Numbered from the stretch's first letter, positions 1-9,305 are shown. The stretch is 64,000 bases of DNA from Myxococcales bacterium (GCA_016717005.1 JADJUF010000024.1:1-64000), one strand, 5' to 3'. Numbers and translations: made by a program. Notes: generated by a model from the letters alone, not told the origin.

Positions 1-648
1 ATCGAGCACACCGTGACCTGGACCGGCGCGCTGGCGCTGGGCGGCAAGGTCGACCTCCTCGCCGCCTTCCTGGCGGCGGCCCGGTTGACCCCGGCCGCGG
101 TGACGCTGGACGTCCAGGCCGACGTCGATCCGACCGCGCCCGGCAAGGAGCGGATCGTCGCGGCCGGTGATCGGATCGCGCTCCTGACCGATCAGTTCTC
201 GTTCGTGCAGCTGCCGGTGGCGCGCGCCCTCGACGTGCTCAAGGTCGAGCTCGTGGACCTGCGCGGCGACGCCACCCGGGTGATCGCGGCCCGGGTGCGG
301 CAGCGCGGCGGCGGCGGCGTGCGCGACGTGCTGATGTTGTGGTCGGCGAGCCGCGGCCAGCTCGAGCCGATCGGCGCGGTCGAGATCGGCAAGGAGCAGG
401 GCGACCGGCGGCTGGTGAGCACCTGGAAGGTGGCGCCGGGCAAGGCCTGGACCAAGGTGTCGGGCGGCGCCAGGCGCGTGCTCGAGGTCCGGGCCCAGGC
501 GGCCGAGGGCTGGGACGAGGACAGCTACCAGGAGGCGCCAGCGCCCGACGCCGAGCCGATCCACGTGCCGTGGGACGACGATCGCATCGGCGGCGTGTTC
601 TGGATCGGCCCCGACGGCAAGCTCGCGACCGCGCCGATCAAGCGCTGA
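1..648 (+). CDS. Hypothetical protein, 5' end outside the window
   Basis: The reading frame is open from the first base, and the residues before the first GTG (I-E-H-T) continue the same frame. This is therefore the last 215 residues of a longer protein, not a gene starting at the GTG at position 13. I recognise no family. The C-terminal half alternates strand-like hydrophobic stretches with charged turns and ends with an acidic VPWDDD segment. No membrane helix or Cys motif is visible. It converges on hflX, and the 199 bases between them hold no clear terminator. Confidence 0.55.
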   Translation: MEHTVTWTGALALGGKVDLLAAFLAAARLTPAAVTLDVQADVDPTAPGKERIVAAGDRIALLTDQFSFVQLPVARALDVLKVELVDLRGDATRVIAARVRQRGGGGVRDVLMLWSASRGQLEPIGAVEIGKEQGDRRLVSTWKVAPGKAWTKVSGGARRVLEVRAQAAEGWDEDSYQEAPAPDAEPIHVPWDDDRIGGVFWIGPDGKLATAPIKR

Positions 649-847
649 CCGGAGGGCGCACCTGCGCTGACCCGCTGCGCTGCGCCTCGTGCGCGATCGC
701 TTCGTCGCGGCCTCGTCAACCCGGTAGCGGGCCCGCCGCGCCTCGACCTCGCGCACGATGCTGTGCGGTCCGAGATCAACCCAGGCGAGCCCTGGGGCCA
801 GGGCACCCGAGCAGAGCGCGCGGCCGCCGGCTTGTTCCGGACGAAGT

Positions 848-2515
848 TCAGGCGTTGCGATCGACGGGCCGCGCGAACGCCTCGGCCTTGCCCTCGCGCC
901 ACAGCTCGCGCTCGATCGCCAGCAGCAGCGGCCCGAAGGTCGCGCGGTCGAGCGCCGACACGGCGAAGCCGCCGCCGTGCTGGGCGAGGTGGTCGGCGTC
1001 GGCGTCGCCGAGGCGGTCGACCTTGTTCCAGACCACCAGGCGCGGCTTCTCGGCCAGCGCCAGATCGACCAGGATGCCGTCGACCGCGGCCACGTGCTGG
1101 TCGCGATCGGGATCGCTGGCGTCGACGACCTGCACCAGCAGATCGGCGTCGGCCATCTCCTCGAGCGTGGCCGTGAACGCGGCCCGGAGATCGCGCGGCA
1201 GGTCGCGGATGAACCCGACCGTGTCGGTGAAGATGACCTCGCGCTCGTCGGGGAAGCGCAGCCGGCGGCTGACCGGGTCGAGCGTCGCGAACAGCTTGTT
1301 CTCGGCCCGGGTGGCGCCGTCGGTGAGCGCGTTGAGCAAGGTCGACTTGCCGGCGTTGGTGTAGCCGCACACCGCGACGATCGGCAGGCCGCGGCCAGTC
1401 CGGCGCTGGCGCCGGAGCCGGCGGTCGCCCGACAGCGCGGTCAGCTTCTTCTCGAGCAGGTGGATGCGATCGCGCGCGCGCCGGCGCGAGATCTCGAGCT
1501 TGGTCTCGCCGGGCCCGCGCCCGCCGATGCCGCCGGTCAGGCGCGACATCATCGTGTTCTTCTCGATCAGCCGCGGCAGCGTGTAGCGCAGCTGCGCCAG
1601 CTCGACCTGGAGCTTGCCGTCGGCGCTCTCGGCGTGCTGCGCGAAGATGTCGAGGATCAGCATCGTCCGGTCGATGACGCGCAGCTCGGTGGTCTCGCTG
1701 ATGGCGCGGGCCTGGCCGGGCGTGAGGTCGTGATCGAAGACGACCAGCTCGACGCCGAGCTGCATCGCCCGCAGCAGGATCTCGTCGAGCTTGCCGCGCC
1801 CGACCAGGAACTTCGGGTCGACGGCGGGGCGGCGCTGCTCGAGCACGTCGGCCACCGCGACGCCGGCGGTGCGGCACAGCTCGTGGACCTCGGCGATCCG
1901 GGCCTCGGAGTCGGTGACCCGGCCGATCGCGACGTGGACCACCAGGGCCCGCTCGCGCGCAGTCGCGCCGCCGCGCCGCGCGACCTTGCCGTAGGCGCTC
2001 TCGAGGTCGGCGATCAGCGCGGTGAAGTCGATCGTCGGCGCGTGCACCGACTCGGGCGCCAGCTCCTGCCACGGCCGATCGCTGGGGCCGTCGGGCAGGA
2101 GGTGACCGGCGTGCAGGCGGCCGGGCCGACCGCCGCTGTCGACGACGATCGCCGCGACCAGGTCGAGCCGCAAGAGCGCGAGGTCGGTCAGGTCGTCGCG
2201 GGTCAGCGCCTCGCCGCGCAGGTGGGTGTGGACCAGGCGCAGGCCGCGGAAGCGCCCGGCGGCGCCGCGCAGGCGCCCGACGTCGGGCAGGACCAGCTTC
2301 GAGGCGTCGCCGACGACGACGTGGGTGATGCTGCCGCGGCGATCGATCAGCACGCCGACCTGGCGGTGCAGCTCGAACGCGAGCTCGCACATCGTCGTCG
2401 CCAGCTCGGCGCTGACGATCTCCGACGGGGTGACCCGCCGCCGGTACAGGCGCTCGAGCGCCTGGACCTGACTGGACTTGAGGCCGGCGATGTTGCCGGT
2501 GACCGCCTCGGACAT
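848..2515 (-). CDS. hflX: GTPase HflX (long form with N-terminal extension)
   Basis: Ribosome-associated GTPase of the HflX family, which splits stalled or heat-damaged 70S ribosomes. The 555-residue product has the G domain near the C-terminus: P-loop GYTNAGKST at 384-392, DTVGF at 431-435 and NKVD at 497-500. Before it lie the family's glycine-rich loop (GGIGGRGPGE, about 328-337) and the HflX N-terminal domain. Residues 1-180 are extra compared with E. coli HflX (about 426 aa) and contain an H96-T-H98...D107-D108 pattern reminiscent of JAMM-type metal sites (inference). A TATAGT box lies 11 nt upstream of the ATG. The gene is divergent from the HD-GYP gene. Confidence 0.95.
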   Translation of the reverse strand: MSEAVTGNIAGLKSSQVQALERLYRRRVTPSEIVSAELATTMCELAFELHRQVGVLIDRRGSITHVVVGDASKLVLPDVGRLRGAAGRFRGLRLVHTHLRGEALTRDDLTDLALLRLDLVAAIVVDSGGRPGRLHAGHLLPDGPSDRPWQELAPESVHAPTIDFTALIADLESAYGKVARRGGATARERALVVHVAIGRVTDSEARIAEVHELCRTAGVAVADVLEQRRPAVDPKFLVGRGKLDEILLRAMQLGVELVVFDHDLTPGQARAISETTELRVIDRTMLILDIFAQHAESADGKLQVELAQLRYTLPRLIEKNTMMSRLTGGIGGRGPGETKLEISRRRARDRIHLLEKKLTALSGDRRLRRQRRTGRGLPIVAVCGYTNAGKSTLLNALTDGATRAENKLFATLDPVSRRLRFPDEREVIFTDTVGFIRDLPRDLRAAFTATLEEMADADLLVQVVDASDPDRDQHVAAVDGILVDLALAEKPRLVVWNKVDRLGDADADHLAQHGGGFAVSALDRATFGPLLLAIERELWREGKAEAFARPVDRNA

Positions 2516-2526
2516 ACGCGGGCGGG

Positions 2527-2532
2527 ACTATA
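2527..2532 (-). promoter_or_regulatory. -10 element of hflX
   Basis: TATAGT on the minus strand, 11 nt before the hflX ATG. No convincing -35 is seen. At this distance the leader would be only a few nucleotides long. Confidence 0.5.
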
Positions 2533-2602
2533 CGGCACGATACGGTTTTGTCCCGGCGTGTAGGTCGCGGGACGTGACCCGGACGAGGATCGACCCGGGC
2601 GG

Positions 2603-2608
2603 TATAGT
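2603..2608 (+). promoter_or_regulatory. -10 element of the HD-GYP gene (leaderless type)
   Basis: TATAGT followed by exactly 6 nt and then the GTG start. Transcription would begin at or next to the start codon. The bases AGTCGACGG just before the start recur before the start of the lipoprotein gene at 13514. Confidence 0.6.
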
Positions 2609-2614
2609 CGACGG

Positions 2615-3730
2615 GTGCCGAGGTTCCGCGCGCTGGTGCTGCATCCCGACCGCGCGGTCATCGCCGAGCTGACCGACCTGCTGGCCCACCTCGATCTCGC
2701 CGTCGACGCGACCGACTCGGCGACCGACGCCAGCCGGCTGGTGCGGCTGAACCCGCCGCACGCGATCATCGCCGGTCACGCGCCGCCCGGCCTCGACGGC
2801 ATCCGCTTCCTCGACGGCACCGTCGGGGCCGTGCCGGACGCGCTGCGCGTGCTGGTGGTCGAGTCGACCGCGGTCGGCGTCGAGCTCGAGACCCGCCCGC
2901 CCCACGCGCCGGCGATCGTCCGCTTCGTCGCCCGGGCCGGCGAGCGCACCCACCTGACCGCGCTGGTGGGCGAGGCGATCAAGCTCCTGGGGCTGGTCGA
3001 GGAGCAGCGCATGCTGGTCCGGCGCCTGGCCAGCGAGCACGAGCGGCTCAAGCGCCGCGGCACGCTGCTCGACGTGGTCGTCAAGGAGCGCACCAAGGAG
3101 CTCGAGGACAGCTACCTGCGCCTCAAGGAGGCCCACCGGCAAGCGCTGTTCGGCCTGGCCGAGGCGATCGAGGCCAAGGACCCGTACACCAAGGGCCACT
3201 GCGGGCGGGTCGCGGCCTACGCGCTGGTGCTGGCCAAGGAGGCGGGCTACCCCGAGGACGGCCTCGAGACGCTCGAGTTCGGCGCGTTCCTCCACGACAT
3301 CGGCAAGATCGGCATCCGCGACGCGGTGCTGCTCAAGCCGGGCCCGCTCGACGAGGCCGAGTGGGTCCACATGCGCGAGCACCCGGTCAAGGGCCACGAG
3401 ATCGCGCGCCGGATCGAGATCCTGCACCCGATCATGGCGGCGGTGCGCAACCACCACGAGCGCTGGGACGGCACCGGCTACCCCGATCGCATGAAGGGCG
3501 CCGACATCCCGCTGGCGGCGCGGATCGTGGCGATCGCCGACGCGTTCGACGCGATGGCCACCGATCGGCCCTACAAGGAGGGCCTGCCGCTGGCCGAGTG
3601 CGAGCGGCTCCTGCGCAAGAACTCCGGCACGATGTTCGACCCCGAGCTGATCGAGCTGTTCATCGCGCGCAAGGTCGGGTCGATCTACGAGGACGATCTC
3701 GGCGACCTCGACGGCCTCGGCGTCGAGTAG
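2615..3730 (+). CDS. HD-GYP domain protein with degenerate receiver domain
   Basis: Predicted cyclic-di-GMP phosphodiesterase of the response-regulator/HD-GYP type (371 aa). Residues 1-120 look like a receiver fold, but the usual phospho-acceptor Asp after strand 3 is missing (IIAGHAPPG), so it is probably not phosphorylated. Residues 122-175 form a charged coiled coil. Residues 176-345 are HD-GYP, with HDIGK at 227-231, HHERWDGTGYP at 280-290 and the IADAFDAM helix. The GTG start is chosen because a -10 box lies 6 nt upstream and no earlier start fits. A role in motility or development is likely by family but is not shown here. Confidence 0.9.
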   Translation: MPRFRALVLHPDRAVIAELTDLLAHLDLAVDATDSATDASRLVRLNPPHAIIAGHAPPGLDGIRFLDGTVGAVPDALRVLVVESTAVGVELETRPPHAPAIVRFVARAGERTHLTALVGEAIKLLGLVEEQRMLVRRLASEHERLKRRGTLLDVVVKERTKELEDSYLRLKEAHRQALFGLAEAIEAKDPYTKGHCGRVAAYALVLAKEAGYPEDGLETLEFGAFLHDIGKIGIRDAVLLKPGPLDEAEWVHMREHPVKGHEIARRIEILHPIMAAVRNHHERWDGTGYPDRMKGADIPLAARIVAIADAFDAMATDRPYKEGLPLAECERLLRKNSGTMFDPELIELFIARKVGSIYEDDLGDLDGLGVE

Positions 3731-3742
3731 CGCCGTCGCGGG

Positions 3743-4122
3743 TCAGTTCAACGCGTCGCTGTCGAGCGCGTGGGCCAGGAGCGCCGCGCGCGGGACCACG
3801 TCGGCGGCGCGCTCGTGGGTGGCGGCGAGCACGACCGGCGGGGCGACGCCGGCGTCGAAGGCCTCCTGCCAGCGGGCGGCGCACAGGCACCAGCGGTCGC
3901 CGGGCCGCAGCCCCGGGAAGCCGCCCCGGGCGGTGCTCAGGTCGTTGCGCGCGCGCGGCTGAACTCGAGGAACTCGGCGGTGACCTGGGCGCACACGGTG
4001 TGGCTGCCGTGATCGGTGGCGTCGGTCTCGCAGCAGCCGGTCCGGAAGTACCCGGTGCGCGGGCGGTCCGAGCACAGCTCGAGCGGCCGGCCCAGGAGGT
4101 TGCGCTGCGGTGGTTCGCTCAT
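3743..4122 (-). pseudogene. DUF2237-family protein, split by a one-base frameshift
   Basis: The two halves of a DUF2237 protein (about 125 aa, unknown function) lie in different frames. The first starts MSEPPQRNLLG at 4122 and runs through CCETDATDHGSHTVCAQ to EFSRAR. The second resumes with NDLSTARGGFPGLRPGDRWC and continues through APPVVL to the stop at 3743. Homologues read straight across (FSRARGNDLS), so one base is missing. The break lies in the alternating GCGCGC tract at 3947-3957. All conserved family motifs are intact on both sides, so this is either a very recent mutation or a base-calling error. A TAGAAG box 7 nt before the ATG resembles the other -10 boxes here. Confidence 0.8.
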
Positions 4123-4246
4123 GCCGCACCTTCTACCGCGGTTCGGCCGCGCGCGTCGCCCGGCCGTGGCTGCGCTCGGTCCCGACGGCCTATCGACGAC
4201 CGCGCGCGCGGGGCTGGCGCGGATCACGCGCCGGCGCGGCTCAGGA

Positions 4247-7200
4247 TCACGCCGCCGGCTTGGGATCGTCGAGGGCGGTCAGCGCGATCGCCAGCGCCTT
4301 CTTGGCGCGCAGGACCGTCGCCTCGTCGGTCTTGATCTTCTGGTAGGCCTTGAGGACCTGCTCCTGGTAGGTCGCGTTCTCGCGCTCGAGCTCGTCGAGC
4401 TGGGTCGCCTGCTCGGTCAGGCGCTGGTCGCGCGCGGTGATCGCGCCCTGGTGCTCGGTCAGCGCCTGGTCGCGGTCGGCGATCGCGGTCCGGGCGGCCG
4501 CGAGCTCGTCCTCGACGCGCTTGAGCGCGCCCCGGGCCGAGGTCAGGCCGCGCTCGAGCTCCTGGCGCTCGTGCTCGACCTCGTCGCGGGCGGCCGCCGT
4601 CGAGGCGATCTCGGCGCGGGCCGCGGCCAGCTCGCCCTGGACCGCCGCGGTCTCGGCGCGCGCGGTCGCCAGCTCGGCGCGGGTCGTCGTGAGCGCGCCG
4701 CGCAGCTCGAGCAGCTCGGCGCGGGCCGAGGTCAGCTCGGCGAGGGTCGTGGCCAGGTCCCCGGCGACCCGATCGCGCGCCGCCGTCGCCTCGGCCAGCT
4801 CGGCCGCGACCACGACCCGGCCCGCGTCGAGCTCGGCCAGGGCCGCGGCGTGGCGACGGCCCAGCTCGTCGCGCTCGCCGGCGAGGCGCGCCTCGAGCGA
4901 CTGCTGCTCGGCCACCAGGCGGGCCTCGAGCTCGCGCAGCGCCTCGGCCTCGTGCGCGGCCAGCTCGGCCCGCGCGGTCGCGAGCTGCTCGTCGTGCGCG
5001 TCGCGGGCCGCGGCGGTCGCCTGCTCGTGCTCGAGGCGCAGGCGCGCGACGTGATCGCCGCGCACCGACTCGGCCTCGGCCTTGACCTCCTCGAGGGCGG
5101 CCTGGTGATCGGCCACCAGCTTGGCCACCGCCTGCTCGTGCAGCGTGCGCAGCTCGTCCTCGGTCGCGCGCGCGGCGTCGGCGCGGGCCGCGATCGCACG
5201 CTTGCTCTCGGCCTCGATCGCCGCGATCGCCTCGGACCGCTCGCGCACCACCTGATCGAAGGCGGCGTGGTGGCGGGCCTCGGCCTCGCGCAGCGCGTCC
5301 TCGCGCTGGGCCAGCGCGGTCGACAGCTCCTCGGCGCGCTCGCCGGCCTGGCGGGCCAGCGCGGCGTCGTGGGCGGCGGTCAGCTCGGCCAGCGCGGCCT
5401 CGCCCCGCTGGCGCTCGGCGGCGAGCGCGGCGTCGAGGGCGGCCGCGTGCTCGGCCGCGCGGGCCTGCAAGCGCGCCTCATGATCGGCGGTCGCGCCGGC
5501 GAGCGCGCCCGCGTGCTGCGCGGCCAGATCGGCCGCGACCGCGAGCATCGCGTTCTCGCGCTCGTGCGCGGCGTCGGCCTGCGCCGTGGCCACGGCCTGG
5601 ACCGCCTCGGCGCGCGCCGTCGCCAGCGCCTGATCGGCCTCGACCCGGGCGCGCTCGCGCGCGGCCGCGTGCTCACGCTCGAGCTTGGTCAGCTGGGCCT
5701 GATGGCTGGTGGTCAGCTCGGCGATCTGGGCCTCGGCCTCGCGCCGGGCCGCGGTCGACTCGGCGTGCTGGCTGCGCGCGGCCTCGGCGTCGGCCGTGAT
5801 CTTGGCCAGGCGCGCCTCGAGCGCGGTGATCCGGCTCCGGGCCTCGATCGCGGCCTGCTCGGCCGCCTCGGCGCGGTCGTTGTCGCCCAGCAGGCGGGCC
5901 TCGAGCTCGACGTTCTTGCTCTCGACCGCGGACTTGGCGTGCTGGAGCTGGCGGGTCTTCTCCCGCGCCTCGAGGACCTCGCGCTCCTTGTGCGACGCCT
6001 CGTCGCGCAAGCTCAAGAGCTCCTTGTCCTTGGACGCCAGCATCTCGCGCAGGTTCAGGAACTCGCGCTCGCGGCTGACCGGCTTGCTGGTCGGCTCGCT
6101 GGCCTTGGCCTTCTCGAGCTCGGCGCGCAGGCGCTGGTTGTCGCGCTCGAGCGTGTGCAGCTTCTGCAACGACTTGCGATCGTGCAGCCCCGACTGCTCG
6201 GCGTCGGCGCGCGCCGCGAGCTCGTCGAGGCCGAGGTCGACCAGGCCGTTGGGATCGATGGGCGGCGACGACGTCGTCGCCGAGGTGCGGCGCCGTGGCG
6301 GCTCGGTGAGGGCGGCCGCGATCGGCGTGGGCGCGGGCGGCGGCGGCGCGTCCGGGGGCGGCGGCGCGGCGGGGTCGTCGGGGAGCGGGGCCGGCTCGGT
6401 GACATAGCCCCGGGGCGGGGCCGGCTCGGTGACGAAGGCGCGCGCCGGCGGCGCCTCGATCGGCGGCGCCTCGACCTCGGGGATGACCGCGGCGAGCGGC
6501 TGTGGCGGCGGCGGTGGCGTGGTTGCGCGGCCCCGTGGTGGCGGCGGCGCGGTCGCGCGTCCACGCTTCGGCGGCGGCGCGGGCGCCTCCTCGACCGGGG
6601 GCACCTCCAGCGCCGGCTCGCTCAGACCCAGCGGCTCGAGATCGGTGAGGCTGAGCGACTGACTGACCGACTCGAACGACTCGAGCGGCTCCAGCGACTC
6701 GAGCGGGTCGAGCGGGTCGAGCGGGTCGAGCGACGCGCGTGGCGCGCGCGACTCGATCGGCTCCAGGGACTCGATCGGCTCCAGGGATTCGATCGGCTCC
6801 AGGGACTCGATCGGCTCCAGGGACTCGATCGGTTCCAGGGACTCGATGGGCGCGGGTGGCGCGAGCTCGATCGGTGGTGGCTCGGGCACGGGCGCGGGCA
6901 CCGCGTCGGGCACGGGCTCCGGCACGGCCTCCGGCTCGGGAGGAGCGGCCTCGAACGGCTCGGGCTCGGGCAGCGGCGGCGGCGGCGCGGACGGCGGCGG
7001 CGGCGCGGACGGCGCCTTGGCCAGCGCCTCCTGGGCGACCTCGAACGGCATCGCGTCGGTCAGCGCGGCGAAGGCGGCGTCGGTCTCCGCGTCGATCAGG
7101 TCGTCGAACGCGTTGGCGGCGTGGACGGTGTGGGCGCCCTCGCTGAAGTCGTCGGCGTCGCCGAGATCGAGCGCGGCCTGGTCGACCTCGTCGACGAGGA

Positions 7201-7642
7201 CGTCGTCGTCGATCGCGACCTCGTCGACCTCGATCGGGATCGCCAGCTCGCCGTCGCTGGTCAGATCGCCCAGCCCGATCAGGTTGTCGAGCTTGCCCAG
7301 GAGCTCGGCCGTCGAGAGCTCGCGCTTGTCGAGGTACTCGTCGGCGTGGACCTTGAGCTTGCGGTGCGCCGCGAACGCGTCGGGCGGCACCGAGGCCGTC
7401 ACCAGGACGACGGGCACGTTGGCGGCGACGCCCTTCTTGGCCTTGTTGAAGGTCGCGTAGCCCCGCTTGTCGGGCTCGTCGACCGAGATGATCACCGCGA
7501 CCACCTCGAGCTTGGCGACCTGCGCCAGGGCGTCGGGGCCGACGTCGACGACGATCGTGAAGCCGTACGGTCCGAGCTCTCGGGTGAGGAGGGCGTGGAA
7601 GTCGCGGTCCGGATCGATCAGCAGGATCGGGCGCTGGCTCAT
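4247..7642 (-). CDS. FrzS-like pseudo-receiver / coiled-coil protein
   Basis: A 1131-residue protein in three parts. Residues 1-125 form a receiver-like domain close to that of Myxococcus FrzS, including the hallmark AHRKLKVHADEYLDK. D55 sits near the phospho-acceptor position, though FrzS-type receivers are atypical. Residues 126-430 form an acidic then Pro/Ala-rich disordered linker with a tandem IESLEP repeat. From about 430 to 1115 runs an unbroken coiled coil rich in Ala, Glu and Arg. FrzS is a cell-pole protein for type IV pilus motility of about 555 aa; this one is twice as long because of the linker and longer coil. A TACAAT box lies 14 nt before the ATG. A polar or cytoskeletal scaffold role is inferred. 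Antisense reading frames here are GC shadows. Confidence 0.75.
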   Translation of the reverse strand: MSQRPILLIDPDRDFHALLTRELGPYGFTIVVDVGPDALAQVAKLEVVAVIISVDEPDKRGYATFNKAKKGVAANVPVVLVTASVPPDAFAAHRKLKVHADEYLDKRELSTAELLGKLDNLIGLGDLTSDGELAIPIEVDEVAIDDDVLVDEVDQAALDLGDADDFSEGAHTVHAANAFDDLIDAETDAAFAALTDAMPFEVAQEALAKAPSAPPPPSAPPPPLPEPEPFEAAPPEPEAVPEPVPDAVPAPVPEPPPIELAPPAPIESLEPIESLEPIESLEPIESLEPIESLEPIESRAPRASLDPLDPLDPLESLEPLESFESVSQSLSLTDLEPLGLSEPALEVPPVEEAPAPPPKRGRATAPPPPRGRATTPPPPPQPLAAVIPEVEAPPIEAPPARAFVTEPAPPRGYVTEPAPLPDDPAAPPPPDAPPPPAPTPIAAALTEPPRRRTSATTSSPPIDPNGLVDLGLDELAARADAEQSGLHDRKSLQKLHTLERDNQRLRAELEKAKASEPTSKPVSREREFLNLREMLASKDKELLSLRDEASHKEREVLEAREKTRQLQHAKSAVESKNVELEARLLGDNDRAEAAEQAAIEARSRITALEARLAKITADAEAARSQHAESTAARREAEAQIAELTTSHQAQLTKLEREHAAARERARVEADQALATARAEAVQAVATAQADAAHERENAMLAVAADLAAQHAGALAGATADHEARLQARAAEHAAALDAALAAERQRGEAALAELTAAHDAALARQAGERAEELSTALAQREDALREAEARHHAAFDQVVRERSEAIAAIEAESKRAIAARADAARATEDELRTLHEQAVAKLVADHQAALEEVKAEAESVRGDHVARLRLEHEQATAAARDAHDEQLATARAELAAHEAEALRELEARLVAEQQSLEARLAGERDELGRRHAAALAELDAGRVVVAAELAEATAARDRVAGDLATTLAELTSARAELLELRGALTTTRAELATARAETAAVQGELAAARAEIASTAAARDEVEHERQELERGLTSARGALKRVEDELAAARTAIADRDQALTEHQGAITARDQRLTEQATQLDELERENATYQEQVLKAYQKIKTDEATVLRAKKALAIALTALDDPKPAA
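6750..6848. repeat. 18-bp tandem repeat inside the FrzS-like gene
   Basis: About 5.5 nearly identical copies of GACTCGATCGGCTCCAGG lie in phase with the reading frame and encode P-I-E-S-L-E on the minus strand. Shorter 9-bp repeats (LDP) follow at 6705-6735. Copy number could vary without breaking the frame, changing linker length. Confidence 0.9.
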
Positions 7643-7887
7643 AGGGCGGCCAGGAAATTGTATCTGGTCGCACCGCGCGGCGCGCGGTTCGCGCCATCGA
7701 ATCCCGCGAATGGGGCGCGCGGGCGCGCGTCAGCGTCGGGGCGCGCCGGGGTCGATGGGCGCGCGCACCGTCGGAGGCGGGCACGCGTGGGCGTCGGCGT
7801 CGGGGGCGTCGGCGTCGGCGTCGGGGCGTCGGCGGCGGGGCGTCGTCGGCGGCGGCGGGGCGTCCGCGTCGGGGGCCGTCGGGGGCG

Positions 7888-8643
7888 TCAGCGGCGGGGG
7901 TCGTCGGCGCCGATGCGCGCGATCAGCGGGGTCCCGCCGATGATCGCCTTCAGGTCGTTCAAGTTGAGGAGCGGCGACGACAGCCGGATGGCGCGGGGGC
8001 CATCGCGCACCACCAGCCCACCCTGGATCGCCCAGACGTCGTAGCCGCCGACGAGGATCCGCGTGCTGGGGTCAGCGTCGAGCCGGGCGGCGTCGTGCAC
8101 GGTCGCGTAGAGGGGGATGCGCGCGTTCTCGGGCGTCACCAGCCAGTAGTTGAGCGTCGCGACGTCCTGACCGATGCGCTCGGTGCCGGTGAACTCGATC
8201 GTCAGGTCGTTGAGCACGAGCACGTCGGGCGAGTAGGCGTGGGGCGCGCCGACCTGGTGCTCGATGACCGGGCCGACCGCCGTGCGGGTGGTCGGCGCGT
8301 GCCGGCGGGGCGTCGTCGCGCCGCTGGTCGCGAACACCAGCAGCGCCGCGGCCGCGGCCAGCGCGGCGCTGGCCGGCAGCACCAGCGTGCGCCACGACGG
8401 TCGCCGGGCGCGGTCGGCTTGGTCGAGGGCCCGGCCCAGACGCGCGCGCAACAGCGCCGGCGCCGGCGGCGGCGCGAGCTGCTGGCGCAGGTCGTCGAGG
8501 AAGCCGCGGTCGCGCTCGACCAGGGTCCGGCAGGCCGGGCAGTCCATCAGGTGCAGCTCGACGTCCCGCAGCTCCTGCGCCGCGAGCTCGCCGTCGCACA
8601 GCATCATGGACAGCGTGTCGATGTCGTCGCAGAGCTTGAGCAT
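7888..8643 (-). CDS. Zinc-finger anti-sigma factor, membrane anchored
   Basis: A 251-residue protein following the ECF sigma gene with a 2-nt gap. The N-terminal anti-sigma domain carries HxxxCxxC (H31, C35, C38), the ZAS zinc motif. One transmembrane helix follows at about 108-130 (LVLPASAALAAAAALLVF), then a 120-residue C-terminal domain of beta character that should lie outside the inner membrane and may sense the signal. The start is the ATG at 8643, since a longer frame upstream overlaps the sigma gene. By family it holds the sigma factor inactive at the membrane until a signal arrives. The signal cannot be read from sequence. Confidence 0.85.
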   Translation of the reverse strand: MLKLCDDIDTLSMMLCDGELAAQELRDVELHLMDCPACRTLVERDRGFLDDLRQQLAPPPAPALLRARLGRALDQADRARRPSWRTLVLPASAALAAAAALLVFATSGATTPRRHAPTTRTAVGPVIEHQVGAPHAYSPDVLVLNDLTIEFTGTERIGQDVATLNYWLVTPENARIPLYATVHDAARLDADPSTRILVGGYDVWAIQGGLVVRDGPRAIRLSSPLLNLNDLKAIIGGTPLIARIGADDPRR

Positions 8644-8645
8644 GG

Positions 8646-9299
8646 TCACGACTTCTTGCGGCGGTAGGCTGCCAGATCGATCGGGGCGGCGCCCGTGCGA
8701 TCGGCGGGGTTGGTGGTGGCGGCGTCCTCGCGCACGTAGCCCTCGGCCACCGCGAACGAGCGCAGCTGGGCTTCGAGCAGCCGCCGCCCGCGGAACAGGC
8801 GACTCATGACGGTGCCGACCGGACAGTCCATGGCGTCGGCGATCTCCTTGTAGGACAGGCCCTCGACGTCGCACAGCACGACGGCGGTGCGGAAGTCCGC
8901 GGGGAGGGCCTCGAGCGCGCGCTGCACGTCGTCGGACACCGACCGCTCGATCAGCGCCTTCTCGGGGCTCTGCTGGCTCGGCCGGAGCTCGTGGTGGAGC
9001 ACGCCGTCGACCGCGTCCTGCTCGGCGGTCGCGGCGTCGAGCACCTCGCGCTGGCGGCGCCGGCGCTGGTACTCGTTGATGAACGTGTTCGTGAGGATCT
9101 TGAGCAGCCAGGCCTTGCAGTTCGAGTTGGCCTCGAACGTGTCCCAGAAGCGGTACGCCCGCAGCAGGGCCTCCTGCACCAGATCCTCGGCGTCGCGCGG
9201 GTTGCGGGCCAGCCGGAACGCGGCGCCGTAGAGCGCGTCGAGGTGGGGCAGGGCCACCGCCTCGAAGTCGCTCCGTCGCGCGCTCTTACCGGCCAGCAT
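8646..9299 (-). CDS. ECF RNA polymerase sigma factor
   Basis: A 217-residue sigma-70 family extracytoplasmic-function sigma factor. Region 2 contains RNPRDAEDLVQEALLRAYRF and region 4 contains ALPADFRTAVVLCDVEGLSY followed by the helix-turn-helix EIADAMDCPVGTVMSRLFRG. The pair resembles RpoE/SigR-type modules with ZAS anti-sigma factors. A -10-like TACACT lies 6 nt upstream of the ATG, so the message is probably leaderless. The C-terminal 35 residues after region 4 are not typical and have no recognised function. Confidence 0.92.
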   Translation of the reverse strand: MLAGKSARRSDFEAVALPHLDALYGAAFRLARNPRDAEDLVQEALLRAYRFWDTFEANSNCKAWLLKILTNTFINEYQRRRRQREVLDAATAEQDAVDGVLHHELRPSQQSPEKALIERSVSDDVQRALEALPADFRTAVVLCDVEGLSYKEIADAMDCPVGTVMSRLFRGRRLLEAQLRSFAVAEGYVREDAATTNPADRTGAAPIDLAAYRRKKS

Positions 9300-9305
9300 G
9301 TGTCT

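Noticed and set aside
4016..8044. Long plus-strand reading frame opposite the FrzS-like gene
   Set aside because: It is the complement of a high-GC coding region, is Arg/Leu/Gly-rich without domains, and runs through several real genes.
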